Shown here: positions 51,473 to 59,897 of the stretch, piece by piece | Layout: each line of letters starts with the position of its first letter | Position numbering within the stretch: the first letter of the stretch is position 1 | Assembly (NCBI GenBank): GCA_049241565.1 | Contig: JBMLQL010000009.1 | Span: 62,001 to 126,000, forward strand | Reading direction: 5' to 3' | DNA: 64,000 nt | From: DZBG01 sp049241565 | GTDB taxonomy: Bacteria; Bdellovibrionota; Bacteriovoracia; Bacteriovoracales; Bacteriovoracaceae | Made by a program: the position numbers and the translations under genes | Notes under the pieces: generated by a model | Told to the model about the DNA's origin: nothing | The model's database searches: none | The model's input: the letters and a program-made list of their open reading frames with translations, nothing else

Positions 51473-51970
51473 ATGAAACGAACGGAAATTATAAATCTTC
51501 TCTTGCCCCTCAACGAAAAACTCTATCAGATGGCCTACTGTCTTATTCCTGATGATCTTCAGGCCGAACAATTGGTTATCGATGGTGTAAATGCTTTTCT
51601 TTTAAAAGAGCAGAAATGGGTAGCACAGTTAACTCAACAAGAAGTGGATCGTGTTCAGGCGAATCATATTCGCCGTCAATTACTAAAGAAAATTTTAAAA
51701 TTCCAAGTTGAGATCGGACAGCGTCGATCTTTCCAATTAATTGATCAGTACCGCACTTATATTCCAGCTGAATTTAAAAAGTTCTATGATTTAGATGTGA
51801 AGGTAAGGGCCGTGATGACGTTGAGATTTGATTTCTTATTTCAAATGGAAGAGATCGAAGATATTTGTCAGTTGCCGCGTTTTGAAGTGATTGAGAAACT
51901 TCATAATGGACGCTTTATGCTTTCAAAAGATCTTTCTCATCAGAAATTGACTCAGGAGAGTCGTGTATGA
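51473..51970 (+). CDS. ECF-like sigma factor homologue, divergent
   Basis: A 165-residue protein. The first part (KLYQMAYCLIPDDLQAEQLVIDGVNAFL) resembles sigma region 2. The last part (VMTLRFDFLFQMEEIEDICQLPRFEVIEKLHNGR) resembles region 4 with its helix-turn-helix. Both are weak matches, so it may be a functional sigma factor or a derived adaptor. ATG 51473 is chosen because the in-frame ATG at 51461 overlaps the -10 box. It overlaps the next gene (ATGA), in the sigma/anti-sigma arrangement. Confidence 0.55.
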   Translation: MKRTEIINLLLPLNEKLYQMAYCLIPDDLQAEQLVIDGVNAFLLKEQKWVAQLTQQEVDRVQANHIRRQLLKKILKFQVEIGQRRSFQLIDQYRTYIPAEFKKFYDLDVKVRAVMTLRFDFLFQMEEIEDICQLPRFEVIEKLHNGRFMLSKDLSHQKLTQESRV

Positions 51971-52275
51971 TTGAGGCCATGAGTTATTTTAATAAGAACG
52001 TGACAGCCTTTATTGACGGGTCACTAGATGGTGGGGCCCAGGCAGAGTTTGAAGCTTTCCTTCGCACACATCCAGAATATCTACCTGAAATTGAGAATAA
52101 ACAAGCCGAGCTTGATTATATTAAGAGTTTCATCCCTCAAATCTCTCTATCTAAAGAGGCCAATGAGTCTCTTTCAGCTGAATTAAAGCAATCTGTTTTT
52201 CTTTTAGTACGTCCTCAGAATGCGAATGTTTTTCAGAAAGCAAAAATGAAATTTGAAGAATGGGTTAATCGCTAA
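51967..52275 (+). CDS. Anti-sigma-factor-like small protein
   Basis: A 102-residue protein. Its start (MSYFNKNVTAFIDGSLDGGAQAEFEAFLRTHPE) has the layout of the N-terminal anti-sigma domain (helix, D-G/E-L, then a helix binding the sigma factor). The zinc cysteines are missing and there is no membrane helix, so it would be cytosolic. The call rests mainly on its overlap with the ECF-like gene. It ends four bases before the convergent TonB-like gene. Confidence 0.5.
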   Translation: MIEAMSYFNKNVTAFIDGSLDGGAQAEFEAFLRTHPEYLPEIENKQAELDYIKSFIPQISLSKEANESLSAELKQSVFLLVRPQNANVFQKAKMKFEEWVNR

Positions 52276-52279
52276 GAGC

Positions 52280-53266
52280 TTAGCCCTTTGGATTCACCAC
52301 TAGAGTAAAAAACACCGTAAATTCACCATTCTTTTCCCATAGACTCTTTGGAGGATTCTGAATTGTATCCATTCCTTTGAGTACATCTAAAAAGAAGTCT
52401 TGAAGTTTATCGACATTAGTCCAGCGAACCATCTTGATTTGTTTGATATTTCCCTGAGCATCATATGTCAGACGTCCCGTCATTGTTTCTTCGGTGTCTG
52501 TCATGGGGAAGCGGGTCTGCGGATTAATGCGTTCAAAGCGATTATAGTTCGACATAAACGAATTCACGTAGGCCAGGGCCACACGCCGTTGAAAACTGTA
52601 GAACATGAGTTCGTACTCGTTGAGCTCATCTGGGCTTACACCTTCTGGGACTTCTAGATTCACGCCCACATTCGTATTTTGAAAACTGGAAATAGACTGA
52701 GAACCAGAGACATTATAGTTGCGCTCATTCTGTCCACGCTGCCCATTTGAACCTGCAAATTCTTTAATACCCTCACCTTGAAGGGTAATCGCTTTGATCG
52801 CCTTCTTTTGGGCGACGATAGGCATACGCCCTGGACGAACCATTTTCTCAGCTTGTTGAGTCTTTTCAGATATTTTATTTTGCTGAACTGGGCTTGGGGC
52901 CGCAGAAAGATCACTTAGATCGACACGGTTTTTATTCAATCCACCACGCTTAACCTGAGGGATACCATTGATAGGTGATGCAGAAGGAGATTTTTGAGAA
53001 ACCGTAGGTGAGATTTTTTTCGTCTCAGTAGGAGTAGAAGACAGATAGGTGTTATTCTGTTTGCTTCCCTTTTGGTGGCCAATTCGTCTGATATTAAGAG
53101 TGCGAGGAGAATCGTTTTCAGTGGCCGAGACAGCTTTTTTAGGTTGCTCAGGAAGAGTGACAGGACCTAGAACAAAGAGAATAAGATGCAATAAGGCCAC
53201 GAGCCCTAAAAAAAGAGGGAAATTGAGCTTTATCCTAAATTCGAGAGAACCTGTAGCACCAGTCAA
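52280..53266 (-). CDS. TonB/TolA-like envelope protein
   Basis: A 328-residue protein. It has an N-terminal membrane anchor (FPLFLGLVALLHLILFVLG, about 15-33), a long linker rich in Ser, Pro, Lys and Gln (about 40-200), and a C-terminal domain of about 110 residues. That domain begins YELMFYSFQRRVALAYVNSF and has RLTYDAQGNIKQIKMVRWTNVDKLQDFFLDVLKG, similar to TonB/TolA C-termini. It probably spans the periplasm. The start is TTG 53266 with SD AAAGGAG five bases upstream. It has no adjacent ExbBD partner. Confidence 0.72.
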   Translation of the reverse strand: MTGATGSLEFRIKLNFPLFLGLVALLHLILFVLGPVTLPEQPKKAVSATENDSPRTLNIRRIGHQKGSKQNNTYLSSTPTETKKISPTVSQKSPSASPINGIPQVKRGGLNKNRVDLSDLSAAPSPVQQNKISEKTQQAEKMVRPGRMPIVAQKKAIKAITLQGEGIKEFAGSNGQRGQNERNYNVSGSQSISSFQNTNVGVNLEVPEGVSPDELNEYELMFYSFQRRVALAYVNSFMSNYNRFERINPQTRFPMTDTEETMTGRLTYDAQGNIKQIKMVRWTNVDKLQDFFLDVLKGMDTIQNPPKSLWEKNGEFTVFFTLVVNPKG

Positions 53267-53361
53267 AGGTGACTCCTTTACTCTTGTTTATTCTGGCCCA
53301 GATTCGGAAATAAGGCCATATGAGAGAAGTGAACAAGAATAATCGGATAAATTTTCCTTAC

Positions 53362-53376
53362 TTGACGGTGATCACC
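53362..53376 (+). promoter_or_regulatory. -35-like box overlapping a perfect palindrome
   Basis: TTGACG (53362-53367) overlaps GGTGATCACC (53367-53376), a perfect 10-base palindrome, upstream of the gene at 53451. A good -10 box at normal spacing is not evident. Possible operator. Confidence 0.3.
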
Positions 53377-53450
53377 AGGAATTGAGAGAATATCTAAGTT
53401 ATGAAAAGGCCATTGAGAGGCCTAAATGATTCGATAAGGATGTTGAAGTC

Positions 53451-54803
53451 ATGAAAAAATTACTTAGTTTTTCGCCAATCACATTTCTTATGATTGCCGT
53501 TTCTGGGTTTGCTCTTTCCGTCGGAGGAATGTGGCACCAGCATGTTAACCAAAAACAACTCCAAAATTTTGGTGTTCTTAATCAGGGTGTGAGCACATGT
53601 TTTAACCGTGTCTCTCAAACCTTTACCGCTACTATGATTAAGGACTTTAAATCGACTTATCTTAGCCGCTCTTTTATGTCTCTTTCTGATGAGTGTCTCA
53701 CTGAAGCGATTAATGGGATGAAGCCCTTTAAATCAGAATTGAACAAGGGCCACAAAACTCTTCAACAATTGATTTCAGAGGTTCACTGGTTTCATGAGTC
53801 AGTTCTTAAAACAATCACTCCGGCCATGGCCGGAGTAGATAAGAATTTTGATACAAGTGCGGCAGTAAATCGTTACAAAAAAATAGAAGATTTTAAAATC
53901 GCTCTTATTGATGAGGTTGAAGCGGCTTCTCAGGATGTTGCTCGCATGATTAGAAATGATCAAGTGGCGGTCACTCTTGGTGTTCTTGCTGTCTTTCTGG
54001 CCCTTGTAGTGATGATGGCCCAAGAAAATAATAGAGCTGCAACAAGAAAACAAATTGAGGCCCGCGCTCTTTCTCTTCTGGGTGCTTCTAAGACCGATAA
54101 TAGTGCGATTATTGATCAGCTTGTCAGTGATGCTCTCATGAATTCTTCGATGGAGAGTACGGCCCAATTATTCAGAGATTACAACGGCGAGATTCTTGAA
54201 AAGCAGACAACTCGTTTTGCTGGTGCTGAGTCGAAAGATAAGGAACGCACAGAGATTTCTGACGATGATGTTGATTATAGTGACAATGAGAACTCAGCTA
54301 GTGCTTCACTCCGTGAAGTTCTAGTCACTATTCAAAATATTCATGGAAAAGAGAACGTAAACTCTTCTGAAGTCAGAGACGTTAAACTTGCCATTGAAGC
54401 CGAGGCTTTAGAGCAAGTGATGAATATGGCCGTGACAAAGCTTCTTGAGCACAAATCAGGTAATAAGCGAGTTCAAATTTCTAATCAGGTTCATTCTGAT
54501 AGAAGTATTCTTAATTTCTTTTTAAAAGAATCGACTTTTAATGTGTCTGAACTTGAGTTCGCCTCAACTGAGGGAGCTGAAACGAATGATCTTAACCTTA
54601 TTCTTTTGAAAGAGATTTGTGGGGATCATGGAGTGCAGTGGTTTGCAGAAAATAAGCTGTCAAGAAATGGTGCCATTGAAGGAATGAATATTCGCATGGT
54701 GATTAAGCGTGCCCCTAAGTCGGCCAAGAAAAATCTTGTGTCTGTAGTTCGCGGAAAAAAGCGCGATATTCAATCATCGATCAGAGCAGAATTAATGAAT
54801 TAG
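53451..54803 (+). CDS. Receptor-like membrane protein with a possible degenerate kinase C-terminus
   Basis: A 450-residue protein. It has a membrane helix at about 10-28, a helical periplasmic domain of about 140 residues and a second helix (VAVTLGVLAVFLALVVMMAQ, about 172-191). A cytosolic part has an acidic stretch (SDDDVDYSDNENS). The last 140 residues (IEAEALEQVMNMAVTKLLEHKSGNKRVQI...) have the general order of a histidine kinase ATPase domain, but no N, G1 or G2 box and no HisKA His. The topology is that of a sensor or chemoreceptor. SD AAGGATG precedes ATG 53451. Confidence 0.65.
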   Translation: MKKLLSFSPITFLMIAVSGFALSVGGMWHQHVNQKQLQNFGVLNQGVSTCFNRVSQTFTATMIKDFKSTYLSRSFMSLSDECLTEAINGMKPFKSELNKGHKTLQQLISEVHWFHESVLKTITPAMAGVDKNFDTSAAVNRYKKIEDFKIALIDEVEAASQDVARMIRNDQVAVTLGVLAVFLALVVMMAQENNRAATRKQIEARALSLLGASKTDNSAIIDQLVSDALMNSSMESTAQLFRDYNGEILEKQTTRFAGAESKDKERTEISDDDVDYSDNENSASASLREVLVTIQNIHGKENVNSSEVRDVKLAIEAEALEQVMNMAVTKLLEHKSGNKRVQISNQVHSDRSILNFFLKESTFNVSELEFASTEGAETNDLNLILLKEICGDHGVQWFAENKLSRNGAIEGMNIRMVIKRAPKSAKKNLVSVVRGKKRDIQSSIRAELMN

Positions 54804-55237
54804 TATTCGAGAAGGATAGTCACTGGCCCATCGTTGGTCAGTGACACTTTCATATAGGCCCCGAAGCGGCCTTCCTTGACCACAATCCCACGATCTCTTA
54901 ATCCCTTATTGAATAAAGCATATTTGAGTCTGGCCTCGGCCGGTTTCATAGACCTCTCAAAACTTGGACGATGTCCTGAAGAGCCGTCCCAGCTCAAAGT
55001 AAACTGACTCACACTGAGAATTTCTCCGTGGATTTGGGAGATATTTAAATTGATTTTGCCTTCTTCATCGTCAAAGAGGCGAAGATTGGCGACTTTATCG
55101 ATGGCCTTCTGAAGCTTAGAATCATCGTCGCCCTCTTCAAAACAAATGAGAACGAGAAATCCATTTTGAATCTCTCCAACGATTTCGCCATCAACACTCA
55201 CTGAAGCCGAACTTGCTCTTTGTATGACCAGTTTCAT
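54800..55237 (-). CDS. dtd: D-aminoacyl-tRNA deacylase
   Basis: A 145-residue proofreading enzyme that releases D-amino acids and glycine from tRNA. Signature segments: QRASSASVSVDGE, LSVSQFTLSWDG (SQxT), GHRPSFERSM, and LTNDGPVTILLE (the GP motif). The length is exactly that of the family. Its start overlaps the stop of the large upstream gene (ATGA). It converges on the receptor-like gene with a four-base overlap. Confidence 0.95.
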   Translation of the reverse strand: MKLVIQRASSASVSVDGEIVGEIQNGFLVLICFEEGDDDSKLQKAIDKVANLRLFDDEEGKINLNISQIHGEILSVSQFTLSWDGSSGHRPSFERSMKPAEARLKYALFNKGLRDRGIVVKEGRFGAYMKVSLTNDGPVTILLEY

Positions 55238-58080
55238 GGTCGCTTCACCATAATCTGAATCTTAAAGCTCTCAGAAATGAGGTACTGAATACGCTCACCG
55301 ATATCATTATATGTGGTTTTAAGTGATTGAGTAGTCTCAAGGATTTCTTTTAATCTTTCAAGTCTAGGGACATGGATCGCACGGAGAAGCTTAGAGAAAG
55401 GAGCTCCAGTTGCATGACTTAAAAGGAACGAAATAAAGCACAACATGCTCTCCTCAGAGTGAAGCCTGATAATAGTCTCATCTCCGTGAATAAGTTCAAG
55501 GAAGTGAAGCTTCAGATCACCTTCGTGAGTCGTTCTTGTTTTAAAACTGGTCATAGGAAGATGAATCCCATCAGGGCGAGAGTTTTCAACAAACTCAATA
55601 TAGACATCATTATTGCTTGGATAAATGCATTGAGTTTCAGAGTTTAAGAGCTGCATTTTGATAAGCGGGTTATTAAAGTTCACCACTGAACCAAAACGAT
55701 TATCATTCATGTGCCAAACCATCTGCTGAAGAGTTTGCTCAAAGCGAGCTAGGCGAGAGAGAATTTCACAAGCATAGCGAGGGAAGAGACTCTGAAGAAT
55801 TTGCTCTAAATGAGAAAAACTTTTCTTAATCATCAATGGATTGGCCTCAAGAAGCTGATCTTGAGTCATATTAAGAATATCAAAAGCAGAGCGAACATGA
55901 TCTGGGATGAGATCTGTTTGTTGCAAAAATTTAGGAACTAGAAGCTTTGAAAGATTTCCTTTCACTTTATGAGTGGCTCCCGTAAAGCTTAGTTGGATCA
56001 CTTGTCGCCCGATAGGTGAGCTGAAAAAATGCCTTAAAATATTCGGATCAATTCCTGCCAGACGCGGAGTAAGTGAGAAATATGAACAAAGACTTGCCCC
56101 ATAATCGTTATAGACTGACCTAAAAGTCGTCATCGGGTGGAGCTCGAGAGCAGGTTGCTCACCTTTAAGATTAACAACGAGAAAATAAGAGAGGTCTTGC
56201 TTGAGTCCAAGATTCAATCCAGACATGAAGTCATGTCTATCTTCAAGTTCAACTGGCTTAATATCAAAAATGGACTCCAATGGAATACATGAATCCATAA
56301 GGCTTTTGAAGAAATTAGGATGAGTGATATGAGAAGCATCATCATTGGTTGAATGAATAAGCATTCCATTCACAATAGCTTCTTGGAAAAATTCTACTCG
56401 CTGATTTTCAGGGAATTCCATCTGCGCCATGGCCGGAGCATCCGCCAAATGCTGAAGATAGAAAGAGCGAATATGTTCAGACAAAGTGCCAAATTCTTGA
56501 AACGTTTTAAGGTCTGCACTTAAACGGAAATAATAACAAAGTTGTTGGTCACGTCTTGGAACAGCGGTCTTCTTGAAAATGTAAATATGATTTCCAAGCT
56601 CTCCCTTTCCTTTAACATTTTCAAAGTCGTAGATCGCTTCAATTTTAAGTTCTTTAAGTAATTGCTCAACTCTCTCTCTTTGCGAAGGGATAAAGAGTTT
56701 TTTTGGAGAGATAACAAAAAGATAGCCTTCGTTTTTTAAGAATCTGATTTGATCATGAATTTGAGTCATGAGGAAATGCTGAGGATTATTCTTAGGAAAG
56801 TGAGCTAGATTGAGAACAACACGATCATATGAAGATGAAAAGAACGGATTATCATTGGCCAGTAAAGATGGTTGATGAGAACCGGCGTTCTTTCTGTTTT
56901 TAAAATGGGCCCCGACTACTTTACTGATGTATTCTACAGGTCTTTCATTTTGGTGTTCGGCCTTATCAGCTAAGAAAGTAAGAAACTGAAGCTCGTTACA
57001 GATCTTAGTAAACATTCCTGAGACAAATTCCACACCTTTGAAATCAGTGCAAAGAGTTTGATCCCAGTGAAGGGTTTTGTTATTTTCTTGGGCCAGCCAA
57101 TGTGAAAGAGAAAGCGATTCAAGGTAATCCCCAAAGAATTTACAGCTAATCATTTCATCTTTGTCTTGATCCCATGGAATCGTTCCATTAAGCACATCAA
57201 GCCAGAGAGGGAAATTGATTAAAAGTGAATTAAGGAAAAGCCCAAAATTAACATGAGAAAGAGAGTGAGAGTAAATTTTCGTTTGCTCACTTTCAATCTG
57301 AGTTTTCATTGAAATCGTTTTAATGATTTCAGTAATTGTCAGCATACGCGAGAGTTCGATCATCTCTGTCATTGATGATTTCATCTCTTCTTGCGGACGA
57401 TACCAGCTATAATAATTGGCTTCTAGAGCACGAGTCTTCAATTCTGTTGATGAACCTTTTTTGAAGATTCCAGTTAAAAAGGAAGTCGGGTAGAGAAGGG
57501 CCTTATCAGAGATATAAATTTCAGAGCGATCACAAAGAGTTCCAATGAATCGTAATTTGTAAAAAACGACTGTGGCCACTCGGTGGAAATAAATATTCAT
57601 AAATCCAGCAATGGCCGGATGAGTTTCATGAAGTTCTTCGGAGCGAATCAATTGCCAAAAACGCGACTGCTCATCAGCTTCATCTGCATGAAGACCAAGT
57701 GTTTCGGCATAAGAGAGGAACTCTTCATAGAGACCGGCCTTGATTGATCTGGTGAAATCTGTCGATTGATAAAACTGACGACGGATATCGGCCACGATGA
57801 GTTCGAGGTTTTTTTGAAACCGAATAATATTTTTTGAGATGAGTGATTCACCTGTCCAGCCTGGAGTCAGATAGTTGAGTGGGCAAAAGCCTTGGGACTC
57901 AACGGCGGATGCAGAGTGGTTTAGACGGAGATTCTTAAAACTAGGGAAAATATTTTGAGATTTGACGAAATAGGAATCCGTCGATGAATTTTTCATCGCA
58001 TTTTCTGTCGCAAGATTGTTGGCCAATAGGGGGTGCTCGCGCTTAAACCACTGTTCGGCCGAAAACGGCTTCTTGGTCAA
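55234..58080 (-). CDS. Large protein resembling an N6-adenine DNA methyltransferase without NPPY
   Basis: A 948-residue protein. Residues about 1-390 are mostly helical. At about 415-510 the pattern YDRVVLNLAHFPK, FLMTQIHDQIRFLKNEGYLFVISPKKL, LLKELKIEAIYDF, GNHIYIFKK follows the back half of N6_Mtase/Eco57I folds (D-xxxxNPPF, lLkpgG.l.fIvP, iiieliL, ilvl.K). NPP[FY] is replaced by LNLAHFP and no DPxCGSG motif is visible. Residues about 590-740 look like a target-recognition domain (HFFSSPIGRQVIQLSF; KGNLSKLLVPKFL). It is probably inactive as a methyltransferase. The start is TTG 58080 with SD AGGAG. Coupled to dtd. Confidence 0.7.
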   Translation of the reverse strand: MTKKPFSAEQWFKREHPLLANNLATENAMKNSSTDSYFVKSQNIFPSFKNLRLNHSASAVESQGFCPLNYLTPGWTGESLISKNIIRFQKNLELIVADIRRQFYQSTDFTRSIKAGLYEEFLSYAETLGLHADEADEQSRFWQLIRSEELHETHPAIAGFMNIYFHRVATVVFYKLRFIGTLCDRSEIYISDKALLYPTSFLTGIFKKGSSTELKTRALEANYYSWYRPQEEMKSSMTEMIELSRMLTITEIIKTISMKTQIESEQTKIYSHSLSHVNFGLFLNSLLINFPLWLDVLNGTIPWDQDKDEMISCKFFGDYLESLSLSHWLAQENNKTLHWDQTLCTDFKGVEFVSGMFTKICNELQFLTFLADKAEHQNERPVEYISKVVGAHFKNRKNAGSHQPSLLANDNPFFSSSYDRVVLNLAHFPKNNPQHFLMTQIHDQIRFLKNEGYLFVISPKKLFIPSQRERVEQLLKELKIEAIYDFENVKGKGELGNHIYIFKKTAVPRRDQQLCYYFRLSADLKTFQEFGTLSEHIRSFYLQHLADAPAMAQMEFPENQRVEFFQEAIVNGMLIHSTNDDASHITHPNFFKSLMDSCIPLESIFDIKPVELEDRHDFMSGLNLGLKQDLSYFLVVNLKGEQPALELHPMTTFRSVYNDYGASLCSYFSLTPRLAGIDPNILRHFFSSPIGRQVIQLSFTGATHKVKGNLSKLLVPKFLQQTDLIPDHVRSAFDILNMTQDQLLEANPLMIKKSFSHLEQILQSLFPRYACEILSRLARFEQTLQQMVWHMNDNRFGSVVNFNNPLIKMQLLNSETQCIYPSNNDVYIEFVENSRPDGIHLPMTSFKTRTTHEGDLKLHFLELIHGDETIIRLHSEESMLCFISFLLSHATGAPFSKLLRAIHVPRLERLKEILETTQSLKTTYNDIGERIQYLISESFKIQIMVKRP

Positions 58081-58206
58081 AAGATCTCCTGTTCCTATCC
58101 AAGTTTTAAGGACTTATCTGTACAAGTGTCAAAAAGGTGTCACAAATTTTCACCTATATCCCGACTAATGTCATCAAAAAAGAGACATTGGAGTGAAGGA
58201 AAAAAC

Positions 58207-58234
58207 TAAGGTACGCCTCAGTTTGTTCCGATAG
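58207..58234 (+). promoter_or_regulatory. Possible FliA-like promoter for the acidic protein
   Basis: TAAGGTAC (58207-58214), 12 bases, TCCGATAG (58227-58234). The -10 octamer is identical to that of the motAB promoter; the -35 is weaker. It lies 77 bases before ATG 58311 in the longest gap of the window (58081-58310), which otherwise shows nothing clear. Confidence 0.4.
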
Positions 58235-58310
58235 GGATGAAAGTTATTTAGAGGCTTTCTAATACGAAGCAACAATTTAAATAAAAATGATTTGAGTAGA
58301 GGGTTTTATT

Positions 58311-58742
58311 ATGGAAAAAGGTTTTAACGACCAAGAATTAGCAGACATTATGAATGAGATTGAGGCCCTTGAAAAAGAGTTTCAAGATCCTGATCACCAA
58401 GAAGCGACTCCTGTGATGCAAGAGTTAGCCGAAATGGATGAAGAAGAGTCTGTTCCATTGAGTGAGTTTAATAATGAAGCACCTGCTGCTCAAGTGATTC
58501 CAATGACTGTGAAGGAGCCTGTGATGACAACCAAATCGACACCAAAATCAACTTCAACTGATTCATCTACTTCGATGAGTTTTCATGTTGAAGGAAATAT
58601 GAATCTTCAGCTTTCATTCACCATTAATGGTGAGGAAGTGAAGCTACACGTAACAGATCAAGGTCTCAATATCGAGATGCAAAGTGGTGTCTCATTAAAT
58701 GTTCCTGTGAAATCAGTTTCCGCTGTTAAAAAAGTCGCGTAA
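58311..58742 (+). CDS. Acidic cytosolic protein, unknown
   Basis: A 143-residue protein. The first 65 residues are strongly acidic and helical (NDQELADIMNEIEALEKEFQD). A Ser/Thr-rich linker covers about 70-90. A C-terminal beta-rich domain follows (SFHVEGNMNLQLSFTINGEEVKLHV...), which looks like a small sandwich. No family is recognised. SD GAGGGTTTT precedes ATG 58311. It stands nine bases before rsmD. Confidence 0.7.
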   Translation: MEKGFNDQELADIMNEIEALEKEFQDPDHQEATPVMQELAEMDEEESVPLSEFNNEAPAAQVIPMTVKEPVMTTKSTPKSTSTDSSTSMSFHVEGNMNLQLSFTINGEEVKLHVTDQGLNIEMQSGVSLNVPVKSVSAVKKVA

Positions 58743-58751
58743 TCTTATCAC

Positions 58752-59363
58752 ATGTCATTAAAAATTCTTGGAGGGTTTGCTCGTGGTTTAAACTTGCAAA
58801 CTCCCAAGGACGATCTTATTCGTCCAACCTCAGTCATGATCCGTCGTAAACTCTTTGATTGGCGCCAGAATCTTGATGGCCATGCTTTTGTAGATCTCTG
58901 TGCAGGATCTGGGGCGGTCGGATTAGAGGCTTTTTCAAGAGGAGCAGATGAGCTTTGGGTGAGTGAGCCTAATCGTATTGTTTATAAAGTTCTCGAATCA
59001 AATGTGAAACTCTTTGCTGATCGTTATGGAGATTATTTTGAGCAAGATATTGTTTGTTATCAAAAACCATTAGATCAATTTCTTAAAACTTTTCTTTCTT
59101 CGTATCTTGAATGGAGCGATGAGCAGAAGGTTCAGACCATTCTTTTCCTTGACCCCCCCTACGGCAAAATTGATATTTACGAAGAGGCCTTAAGGCAGCT
59201 TAAAGAAGCTGACTATAGAGGGGAGTTATGGCTTGAGTCAGATGAGCTCAAGGGTATGAAGTCCCAAGTGGCCCGGGAGCATTTTGGTAAGATTCTTAAG
59301 ATTGTGGAGCAAGGAGATCATTATGTCCTTGTGGGAGAGATCTCTCTGGCCGATAAGCCATAA
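58752..59363 (+). CDS. rsmD: 16S rRNA (guanine-966-N2)-methyltransferase RsmD
   Basis: A 203-residue SAM-dependent methyltransferase. Opening ILGGFARGLNLQTPK and RPTSVMIRRKLFDW match RsmD. Motif I is FVDLCAGSGAVGLEAFSRGA and motif IV LDPPYGK (active site). It methylates G966 in the 30S subunit. coaD follows, a very common pairing in bacteria, which strengthens the identity. Confidence 0.93.
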   Translation: MSLKILGGFARGLNLQTPKDDLIRPTSVMIRRKLFDWRQNLDGHAFVDLCAGSGAVGLEAFSRGADELWVSEPNRIVYKVLESNVKLFADRYGDYFEQDIVCYQKPLDQFLKTFLSSYLEWSDEQKVQTILFLDPPYGKIDIYEEALRQLKEADYRGELWLESDELKGMKSQVAREHFGKILKIVEQGDHYVLVGEISLADKP

Positions 59364-59414
59364 TAAGTTTTAAAATAGAACTCAGATAGAAAACCCTAAA
59401 AAAGGATTCTCATT

Positions 59415-59894
59415 GTGAGAAAAGCCGTTTACGCAGGAACATTTGATCCCTTCACTAATGGGCATCTTGATATTGTCCAGCGAGCGCTTAAAATTTTCGA
59501 TGAAGTGACTATCCTTGTCGCCGTTTCTCCTACAAAAAAACCTTTTCTTGGCCAGGACAAGAGAGTGGAACTTTTAGAGACCCTTTTTAAAGATGAGAAG
59601 AAAGTAAAAGTTGATTCTTGGGATGGCCTTATTGTTGAATACGCCAGACAAAATAAAATTAGTTCCATTGTCCGTGGACTTCGTCCTACAGGGGACTTTG
59701 AAATTGAATTTCAAATGGCCTCAATGAATAGAAAAATTAATCAAGAATGCGATACAGTTTTTCTTATGACCAGTGAGAAGCTCTACTATATTTCATCATC
59801 GCTGGTAAAAGAAGTTTTCAATCATGGCGGTGATGTTTCTCCTTTTGTTCCATCGATTGTTTTAGATGAGCTTTTGAAATCGAGAGGAAAGTAG
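59415..59894 (+). CDS. coaD: Phosphopantetheine adenylyltransferase
   Basis: A 159-residue nucleotidyltransferase of the coenzyme A pathway, joining ATP and phosphopantetheine. Motifs: YAGTFDPFTNGHLDIV (T/HxGH nucleotide site), VRGLRPTGDFEIEFQMASMN and SEKLYYISSSLVKEV (ISSxxVRE). The start is GTG 59415 with SD AAAAGGA; the family N-terminus begins there. Located after rsmD. Confidence 0.95.
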   Translation: MRKAVYAGTFDPFTNGHLDIVQRALKIFDEVTILVAVSPTKKPFLGQDKRVELLETLFKDEKKVKVDSWDGLIVEYARQNKISSIVRGLRPTGDFEIEFQMASMNRKINQECDTVFLMTSEKLYYISSSLVKEVFNHGGDVSPFVPSIVLDELLKSRGK

Positions 59895-59897
59895 ATC

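Noticed and set aside
53049..53342. 97-residue + strand frame antisense to the TonB-like gene
   Set aside because: Lies opposite the membrane anchor and linker of a supported gene; no SD and no protein pattern.
53430..53437. TTCGATAA as a third FliA-like -10 before the receptor-like gene
   Set aside because: Only six of eight bases match and nothing resembling TAAAG lies upstream at the right spacing.
55234..58080. Reading the 948-residue protein as an active restriction-modification enzyme
   Set aside because: The catalytic NPPY and the SAM-binding motif are not visible, and no restriction or specificity gene is adjacent.
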